Below, one piece after another: positions 44,944 to 49,899 of a DNA stretch of 49,899 nucleotides (within the stretch, counting starts at the first letter, position 1; every line of letters begins with the position of its first letter). The notes under the pieces were generated by a model. It had not been told where the DNA came from. It did not search any database and saw only the letters and a list, made by a program, of their open reading frames with translations. The DNA lies in contig NZ_KB375281.1 of the NCBI RefSeq assembly GCF_000336555.1, positions 2,379,955 to 2,429,853 on the forward strand, in the 5' to 3' direction. Origin of the DNA: Afipia clevelandensis ATCC 49720. GTDB taxonomy: Bacteria > Pseudomonadota > Alphaproteobacteria > Rhizobiales > Xanthobacteraceae. The translations under genes and the position numbers were made by a program.

Positions 44944-45846
44944 ATGACCTGGAATGCCATGCTCCCGCGAATGCTTCATCCCTCGCCTCAACGCTGGATG
45001 TCGATCACGCTGGCAGTCCTGTGCGGCCTCTCCATCGCAACAAGCCGTCTCGCGCACGCTGAAGACGATGAGCCCGTGGCAGGCGAAACGACGCCGGCTG
45101 ACGTCGCCGTGCCTCCCGACTCCGAGATCGACTGGAGCATCCTTAACGGCGACCCGCGCTCGATCTACGAAACCGAATCGCCAGCAGCGATCGACCGCAA
45201 GGTCCGCGCCGCGCTCGACGATCCGTGGTCATGGAGCCGCAACGACAGGCCGGATGGATCGTCCGCCGTCGCGATCAAGCAGCCTGTCAGTCCGTTCCTC
45301 AACACCCAGGTCGGCGCCGATATCACCGTGGCGGGCCGGACGCCCACGGTCGCGTCCGAGGTGCTGCTGCGGAAAATCGACAATGACGTCACGCAATCGT
45401 CAGGCAGCGCATGGGCGGCGATTACCGCGCCCGGCGTCGCATCGGTGTGGGACAAGACAGCCGTCGAGGCGCGCACCGATCCCGGACAGGAGCAGAGCCG
45501 CCTCGCGACCCTGCTCACCAAGTCCGTTCCGTTCGGCGGCGACAGATATTCCCTGACGCTGCAGCAGGGATACAATGTCACGCAGCAAACGCTGGTGCCG
45601 TTGTTCGGCCTCGGCGCATCGCAGCGGATTTACGAAAGCGAGCAGACCGCGAAACTCGGCATCGTCGAAACCGGCACCACCTTCATCGCCGGCCAGACCC
45701 ATTCGTCAGCCGATGACAAGTGGCTGCGCCGCGTCGCGGCCGAGCAGAAATTCTTCGGCGGCCTGCTTGTCACAGGTTCGGTCAGCGAAACGCCGAGCGG
45801 CTTCGCCAACAGCAGCCTCAGCGCCGGCTTCAAGGCGCGCTGGTAA
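44944..45846 (+). CDS. exported protein, possible outer-membrane protein
   Basis: 300 residues. A signal peptide (MSITLAVLCGLSIATSRLAHA, beginning at an inner Met near 44998) precedes an acidic region (EDDEPVAGETTPADVAVPPD). An alpha+beta domain follows with NTQVGADITVAGRTPTV, SGSAWAAITAPGVASVWDKTAVEARTDPGQEQSR and SLTLQQGYNVTQQTLVPLFG. The end GFANSSLSAGFKARW terminates in Trp like beta-barrel proteins, so outer-membrane insertion is possible. The ATG at 44944 has no strong ribosome site; ATGs at 44956, 44968 and 44998 are alternatives. Unknown family. Confidence 0.72.
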   Translation: MTWNAMLPRMLHPSPQRWMSITLAVLCGLSIATSRLAHAEDDEPVAGETTPADVAVPPDSEIDWSILNGDPRSIYETESPAAIDRKVRAALDDPWSWSRNDRPDGSSAVAIKQPVSPFLNTQVGADITVAGRTPTVASEVLLRKIDNDVTQSSGSAWAAITAPGVASVWDKTAVEARTDPGQEQSRLATLLTKSVPFGGDRYSLTLQQGYNVTQQTLVPLFGLGASQRIYESEQTAKLGIVETGTTFIAGQTHSSADDKWLRRVAAEQKFFGGLLVTGSVSETPSGFANSSLSAGFKARW

Positions 45847-46022
45847 GTTCCGCTTAACCTTCCGGCTACCATGCCGCGCATTCCCGCTTTGTCCACGGTA
45901 TGAATCTGTCTTCGCCGTACCGCCGCCGCGTTTCGGTCACGATCGACTGGACTGATATACCGGTCAATACATCGTGCGGGGGACATCCGCGCTCGCTCAA
46001 CCTGCGAAACAAGGAACAGCCG

Positions 46023-46436
46023 ATGAACGCTCTTCAGGCCGAAAAGTCCGAAATCACCGATGAGGACAAGAACCTCGCCGCCGTGACCGAAGTGGAAGCC
46101 GGCATTCGCGACTTCGTCCGCAAGGACGTCGCCTATCTGCGCCGCACGCCCGCAGCCCCGGCCGCCGACGCTTCAAACGACACGTCAGCGGACGCCGCGG
46201 TGAGCAGCGTCAACACCCTGATCCATCGTGTCGCCGGCGCGTCACTCAGCGAGATCGAAAACCTGATCACCGAACTCGAAGGCCTGCGCACGCTGATGCA
46301 CAATGAAGGCCAGCGCATCCAGCGCGAGCTGGCCGGCTACGCGCAGCTCGGCCAGACGGCGATGAAATCGACGCGGATGATTGCCGACAACCTCGCGCAG
46401 TGGAAGCGAACCGCGCCCGAGCCGCGCCAGGACTGA
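46023..46436 (+). CDS. hypothetical cytosolic helical protein
   Basis: 137 residues from ATG 46023; the longer frame to 45900 includes a non-coding stretch. It has no signal peptide. Regions: an acidic start (EKSEITDEDKNLAAVTEVEAGI), a helical part (RDFVRKDVAYLRRTPAAPA), a disordered Asp/Ala-rich linker, and a longer helical domain (VNTLIHRVAGASLSEIENLITELEGLRTLMHNEGQRIQRELAGYAQLGQTAMKSTRMIADNLAQWKR) that may form a coiled coil. Unknown family; it stands alone. Confidence 0.72.
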   Translation: MNALQAEKSEITDEDKNLAAVTEVEAGIRDFVRKDVAYLRRTPAAPAADASNDTSADAAVSSVNTLIHRVAGASLSEIENLITELEGLRTLMHNEGQRIQRELAGYAQLGQTAMKSTRMIADNLAQWKRTAPEPRQD

Positions 46437-46560
46437 ATCATTCCGGACTTACTGCGCGCCTGATCCTGCAGGATTTGCGCGCAGGCTCTCCCTGAGACTT
46501 GCTGCCGCCCTCTCTGTGACACGAGCGGGCGGCGCTTTTTCATCCGAAGCTGCTTGAGAG

Positions 46561-47040
46561 CTAGACGGGCGGCTTGCGCGGCAGGAAGGCTTTCCCCTCG
46601 AACGAAAACACCAGTTCGCCGCGCTGATTGCTGGCGGTATTCAAAAATCCAACCAGCCCCCATTGCGGGCGGGATTCGAGGACACGCAGCGAGGAGATTT
46701 CTGACAAGTAAGTCAGCGTATCGCCGGCCAGCACCGGCTTGATCCATTTCAGATTGTCGAATCCCGGAGACGGCCCCGACAGAACAGGCTTCTCGCCGCG
46801 CGCCAGAGCCGCTTCGGCATCGCGCTTGAAGTGCGCGACGGTGAGCTTCATGAAAATCGCGGAGACATGCCAGCCCGACGCGGCGAGACCGCCGAACACG
46901 GATTTGCGTCCCGCTTCCTCGTCGAGGTGAAACGGCTGCGGATCGAACTTGGCGGCAAACTTCTTGATGTCGTCCGCGAGAAACGTGAACGAGCCGAGTT
47001 CGCGGCGATCGCCGATCTTGACGTCTTCAAAGTATGGCAT
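46561..47040 (-). CDS. MaoC-like hydratase/dehydratase (downstream of pair)
   Basis: 159 residues, a single hot-dog domain of the MaoC type. It starts MPYFEDVKIGDRRELGSFTF. The conserved acid block FDPQPFHLDEEAG (about 34-46) holds the Asp and His of the R-hydratase active site, followed by FGGLAASGWHVSAIFMKL. The end is GELVFSFEGKAFLPRKPPV. Such proteins hydrate enoyl-CoA or related acyl chains. It starts 10 bases after the stop of the other MaoC gene, so the two are co-translated and could form a heterodimer. Substrate unknown; a role in fatty acid or aromatic acid breakdown is possible. Confidence 0.88.
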   Translation of the reverse strand: MPYFEDVKIGDRRELGSFTFLADDIKKFAAKFDPQPFHLDEEAGRKSVFGGLAASGWHVSAIFMKLTVAHFKRDAEAALARGEKPVLSGPSPGFDNLKWIKPVLAGDTLTYLSEISSLRVLESRPQWGLVGFLNTASNQRGELVFSFEGKAFLPRKPPV

Positions 47041-47049
47041 CGGAATTCC

Positions 47050-47508
47050 TTAACTCGCGCCGGCCGCGGCGCGCCGCAGCACCATCAGCGGCAGCGTACC
47101 CAACAGCAGGGTCTGCCCCGATGCATTGCGCATGTCATTCTTGATCCGCACGAAGCCGACGTCCGAGCGGCTTTTCGACTGGCGGGTGTCCAGCACCTCG
47201 ACCGAAACCGTCAGGTCGTCGCCGGGGCGCAAGGGCGACACCCAGCGCACTTCCTCCACACCCGGAGAACCGGCGGACGCGATGTTGTGGATGAAACCAT
47301 CCCAGCAGATGCGCATCAGCAGCGAGCACATGTGCCAGCCTGAGCCGGACAGGCCCTTGAGCAGCGAGCGCTGTGCCGCCTCCTCGTCCAGATGCATCGG
47401 CTGCGGATCGAATTCGGTGGCGAATTCCAGAATATCTTCGCGGGAGACATGGTGCGGTCCGAATGTGCCGAAATGTCCCGGTTTGAAATCTTCAAATGTC
47501 AGTTTCAT
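47050..47508 (-). CDS. MaoC-like hydratase/dehydratase (upstream of pair)
   Basis: 152 residues from ATG 47508; the longer frame to 47670 adds a non-homologous tail. It has the same fold as its neighbour: MKLTFEDFKPGHFGTFGPHHVSREDILEFA, acid block FDPQPMHLDEEAA, LKGLSGSGWHMCSLLMRICWDG, RWVSPLRPGDDLTVSVEVLDTR. The block and active-site spacing are the same in both, so both may be catalytic, but one may have become structural. It is upstream of the other MaoC gene in a probable two-gene operon. Confidence 0.88.
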   Translation of the reverse strand: MKLTFEDFKPGHFGTFGPHHVSREDILEFATEFDPQPMHLDEEAAQRSLLKGLSGSGWHMCSLLMRICWDGFIHNIASAGSPGVEEVRWVSPLRPGDDLTVSVEVLDTRQSKSRSDVGFVRIKNDMRNASGQTLLLGTLPLMVLRRAAAGAS

Positions 47509-47668
47509 CGTTTCAATCGCGTTGTGGATTGGCGCAGTTTGGCCGTTATTTGCAGACACCTCAAGTAAGGTGTTTGCCGGTCGCCTTCCGTCCGTTTCGG
47601 CAATATGCGACAACGGACATCCGTTCGCCTGCCGCCATCCCTCCTCCCGGCTCATCTGGAGACAAACC

Positions 47669-47968
47669 ATGTTTCAGTTTCAGGATCTCTTCCAGTGGGA
47701 CAGGTTCATCACGCCTGCGATCATCAAGGCGTTCTACTGGCTGGCCATCGCGCTGGTGATCCTGTTCGGCATCTCCGGCATCTTCTCCGCGCTGACAATG
47801 ATGGCGATCAGCCCGTTCGGCGGCTTCATCCTGCTGCTCGCCGCGCTCGCCGGCATCGTGGTCGGGATCATCATGGCGCGCATCAGCGCCGAGCTGATCC
47901 TGATTGTATTCCGGATCAACGAGAATCTCGGCGCCATCCGCGACCAGGGCCGCGACCGGCAGATGTAA
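47669..47968 (+). CDS. DUF4282 family membrane protein
   Basis: 99 residues from ATG 47669. It has the DUF4282 start (FQDLFQWDRFITPAIIKAFYWLAIALVILFGISGIF). A second membrane stretch is FGGFILLLAALAGIVVGIIMARISAELILIVFRI, and the end is a charged NENLGAIRDQGRDRQM. Members are small two- or three-helix inner-membrane proteins with no established role. It is divergent from the MaoC gene across 160 bases. Downstream is a decayed CTCTCCC repeat (47981-48012). Confidence 0.88.
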   Translation: MFQFQDLFQWDRFITPAIIKAFYWLAIALVILFGISGIFSALTMMAISPFGGFILLLAALAGIVVGIIMARISAELILIVFRINENLGAIRDQGRDRQM

Positions 47969-47980
47969 ATGAAATGATTG

Positions 47981-48012
47981 CACCTCTCCCAGCAAGAGCG
48001 GGGCGAGGGAGC
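47981..48012. repeat. decayed CTCTCCC/GGGCGAGGGAG palindrome
   Basis: A partial copy of the CTCTCCCC family between the convergent DUF4282 and ychF genes; arm pairing is imperfect. Confidence 0.5.
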
Positions 48013-48019
48013 AGAAAGA

Positions 48020-49117
48020 TCAGTTGTTGAACCGGAAGTGCATCACGTCGCCGTCGGCGACGATGTATTCCTTGCCTTCCAGCCGCAGCTTTCCGGCATC
48101 CCGCGCACCGGCTTCGCCGTTGAGTGCCACGTAGTCCTCATAGGCAATCGTTTCGGCGCGGATGAAGCCCTTCTCGAAATCGGTGTGGATCACGCCCGCC
48201 GCCGCGGGCGCCTTGGTGCCCTTGGTGATGGTCCAGGCGCGCGCTTCCTTCGGCCCGACGGTGAAATAGGTGATGAGATGCAGCAACTCGTAACCGGCGC
48301 GGATCAGGCGATCGAGGCCCGCTTCTTCCAGCCCGAGCGTATCGAGAAAGTCGACGCGCTCCTCGCGTGACAGGGTCGCGATCTCGGATTCGATCTTGGC
48401 GGAGATCACCACTGCGACCGCGCCTTCCTTTTTGGCGTGATCGAACACCGCCTGCGAGAAGCTGTTGCCGGTGGCGGCCGAACCTTCCTCGACATTGCAG
48501 ACATAGAGAACGGGCTTCGATGTCAGAAGCCCGAGCATGCGGAAATTACGTTCTTCTTCCGGCTTGCGCTCCATGCCGCGGGTCGGCTTGCCGTCGCGCA
48601 GCAGCTTCAGCGCGCGCTCGACCAGATCGAGCTGTTCCTTGGAATCCTTGTCGCCGCCCTTGGCCTTCTTGCTCAGGTTATCGACGCGCTTCTCGAGGCT
48701 GTCTAGATCGGCCAGCATCAGTTCGGTCTCGATGGTCTCGATATCGGCCAGCGGCGCGATCTTGCCTTCGACATGGGTGATGTCGGAATCCTCAAAGCAG
48801 CGCACCACATGCGCCACCGCATCGACCTCGCGGATGTTGGCAAGGAACTGGTTGCCGAGGCCTTCGCCCTTCGATGCGCCGCGCACCAGACCCGCGATGT
48901 CCACGAAGGTCAGTTGCGTCGGGATGATCTGGGCGGACTTCGCGATCGCCGACAGCTTGTCGAGGCGCGGATCGGGCACCGCCACCGCGCCGACATTCGG
49001 CTCGATGGTGCAGAACGGATAATTCGCCGCCTGCGCGGCAGCCGTTTCCGTCAGCGCATTGAACAGAGTGGACTTGCCGACATTAGGCAATCCGACGATG
49101 CCGCATTTGAAACCCAT
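48020..49117 (-). CDS. ychF: redox-regulated ATPase YchF/OLA1
   Basis: P-loop NTPase of the Obg family with ATP preference, which binds ribosomes and acts in stress response. 365 residues. G1 is GLPNVGKST (9-17). G3 is DIAGLVRGASKGEGLGNQFLANIREVDA. The nucleotide base region reads LYVCNVEEGSA, with Asn-Val-Glu where GTPases have NKxD. A coiled helical insert (NLSKKAKGGDKDSKEQLDLVERALK) precedes the C-terminal TGS domain (ITYFTVGPKEARAWTITKGTKAPAAAG). The end FEKGFIRAETIAYEDYV...DGDVMHFRFNN is conserved. It is downstream of pth on the same strand, a common bacterial arrangement. Confidence 0.97.
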   Translation of the reverse strand: MGFKCGIVGLPNVGKSTLFNALTETAAAQAANYPFCTIEPNVGAVAVPDPRLDKLSAIAKSAQIIPTQLTFVDIAGLVRGASKGEGLGNQFLANIREVDAVAHVVRCFEDSDITHVEGKIAPLADIETIETELMLADLDSLEKRVDNLSKKAKGGDKDSKEQLDLVERALKLLRDGKPTRGMERKPEEERNFRMLGLLTSKPVLYVCNVEEGSAATGNSFSQAVFDHAKKEGAVAVVISAKIESEIATLSREERVDFLDTLGLEEAGLDRLIRAGYELLHLITYFTVGPKEARAWTITKGTKAPAAAGVIHTDFEKGFIRAETIAYEDYVALNGEAGARDAGKLRLEGKEYIVADGDVMHFRFNN

Positions 49118-49141
49118 TTGATCCTCAACTTCTCATTTTCT

Positions 49142-49217
49142 CGTCATTGCGAGGAGTGAAGCGACGAAGCAATCCACCTCTTTCGCTATGGATTGCTTCG
49201 CTTCGCCCGCAATGACG
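49142..49217. repeat. CGTCATTGCGAG palindrome, copy 6 (inverted orientation)
   Basis: Long arm first (GCGAGGAGTGAAGCGACGAAGCAATCCA), ends CGCAATGACG, like copy 1. It sits between ychF and pth. Confidence 0.9.
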
Positions 49218-49232
49218 TGTAGCGACGCTCGA

Positions 49233-49850
49233 CTATTTCGCGGGCTTTGGCCCGCTCTCGTCGCCGTCCTTCCCAAACCCCTTTGCATCCATTGCCAGAT
49301 GCACCTTGTTCGCGAACGAAGCGTCCTGACCGGTCACGATAAACGCCGCGTTGTCGGCCACCGCTTCGCACAGCGCCTTGACCCACGGCATTTCGCTTTT
49401 GGCAAAATCTGACAGGACATGGTGATGCACCAGATCCTTGACGCCGGGATGTCCGACGCCCAGCCGCACGCGACGATAGTCGTTGCCGACATGCGCGGAT
49501 ATCGAACGCAGGCCGTTATGTCCCGCGATGCCGCCGCCGATCTTGACCCGCAGCTTCGCGGGCGGCAGTTCGATCTCGTCGTGAAACACCGTGATGTCGC
49601 CGACGCCCATCTTGAAGAACTTCGTGGCCTCGCCGACCGCGTTGCCTGACTCGTTCATATATGTCGTGGGCTTGAGCAGAATGACGCGCCCGTTGCCGAT
49701 GTGGCCTTCGGAGGTCTCCCCCTGAAAACGACGGCGCCATGGTGCGAAACCATGACGCCGTGCGATTTCGTCGACAGCCAGGAACCCGATATTGTGCCGG
49801 TTGCCCTGATACTTCGCGCCGGGATTTCCCAGTCCGACGAACAGGCGCAT
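49233..49850 (-). CDS. pth: peptidyl-tRNA hydrolase Pth
   Basis: Releases peptides from peptidyl-tRNA dropped by ribosomes; essential housekeeping enzyme. 205 residues with [20 protein letters not shown] at the start. Active-site His19, Asn9, Asn66 (TTYMNESG), Asp91 (FHDEIELP) and Asn112 (GHNGLRS) are all present. A C-terminal lid and a Lys/Gly-rich tail follow. It lies just downstream of the end of what is probably rplY, a usual alphaproteobacterial order (rplY-pth-ychF). Confidence 0.97.
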   Translation of the reverse strand: MRLFVGLGNPGAKYQGNRHNIGFLAVDEIARRHGFAPWRRRFQGETSEGHIGNGRVILLKPTTYMNESGNAVGEATKFFKMGVGDITVFHDEIELPPAKLRVKIGGGIAGHNGLRSISAHVGNDYRRVRLGVGHPGVKDLVHHHVLSDFAKSEMPWVKALCEAVADNAAFIVTGQDASFANKVHLAMDAKGFGKDGDESGPKPAK

Positions 49851-49868
49851 GGCTCGGGCCGCAGCTCC

Positions 49869-49899
49869 TTACTTCTTCTTGTCGCCGCCGGCAGGCGCC
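49869..49899 (-). CDS. rplY: ribosomal protein L25, C-terminus only
   Basis: Only the last nine residues (APAGGDKKK) before a TAA stop at 49871-49869 are in the window; the rest lies beyond the right edge. The Ala/Pro/Gly-rich, Lys-rich ending and the location directly upstream of pth are typical of alphaproteobacterial CTC-type L25. Identification rests on this short tail and context. Confidence 0.55.
   Translation of the reverse strand, partial: APAGGDKKK

Overview
The window is GC-rich, densely coded chromosomal DNA. It most probably comes from an alphaproteobacterium of the Bradyrhizobium/Rhodopseudomonas/Nitrobacter/Afipia group (order Hyphomicrobiales). The basis is protein family content: DUF992 proteins, Omp25-like barrels with Pro-rich N-termini, an HWE-type sensor kinase, a long SerA, an alphaproteobacterial-type SerC, and a UvrB with long disordered tails. 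Intergenic palindromes of the kind common in that family support this. No plasmid, phage, insertion sequence, CRISPR array, rRNA or tRNA was recognised, so this reads as core chromosome with short accessory stretches.

Layout. 1-5.1 kb, minus strand: start of a chemotaxis receptor (cut by the window edge), the serine pathway pair serC-serA, a flavin reductase-like protein, a small membrane protein and a GST. 5.1-7.3 kb: two outer-membrane beta-barrels, each with a terminator, then a large palindrome. 7.3-13.4 kb: a fosmidomycin-resistance-type MFS pump, glmM, two tandem tiny paralogues with an SFP-x-SDP-type motif, an FMN-dependent alpha-hydroxyacid dehydrogenase (plus strand), a small secreted protein and aroE. 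13.4-20.1 kb: an XRE regulator-SulP transporter operon with a palindromic operator, an EF-G-like GTPase lacking the catalytic His, two DUF992 secreted proteins and aspartate aminotransferase. 20.3-26.6 kb: HWE histidine kinase, GST, two small membrane ORFs, a DUF486 protein and an MFS transporter (minus strand), then plsC and an aldo/keto reductase. 26.7-31.3 kb: the DUF1800-DUF1501 pair, a CWC cysteine-rich protein and two tandem GSTs. 31.5-35.8 kb: a DUF4394 protein divergent from an ECF sigma/anti-sigma operon, and an alkylsulfatase. 35.9-40.8 kb: uvrB, a histone-H1-like basic protein and a 6-phosphofructokinase. 40.9-46.4 kb: secreted proteins of unknown role, two paralogous SnoaL-like proteins and a serine hydrolase. 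46.5-49.9 kb: the housekeeping block rplY (end only)-pth-ychF, plus a DUF4282 membrane protein and a tandem MaoC pair.

How the genes work together. Clear functional units are serC-serA (serine synthesis), XRE-SulP (a self-regulated anion transporter), DUF1800-DUF1501 (an exported pair with ATGA overlap), the tandem GSTs, the tandem MaoC hydratases, and the sigma/anti-sigma/DUF4394 locus. The last is the best candidate for a little-described regulatory system. Its divergent intergenic region carries an inverted repeat whose two arms both read GCGTGCATCC outward, each followed 17-18 bases later by GTAT, as expected of two promoters recognised by one ECF sigma factor.

Six copies of one palindromic repeat (starting CGTCATTGCGAG) and several copies of a CTCTCCCC...GGGGAGAG repeat occupy intergenic gaps. 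Two tandem 78-bp palindromes follow the secreted-protein gene near 41.6 kb. Long antisense ORFs over nearly every gene are codon-bias shadows and were left out.
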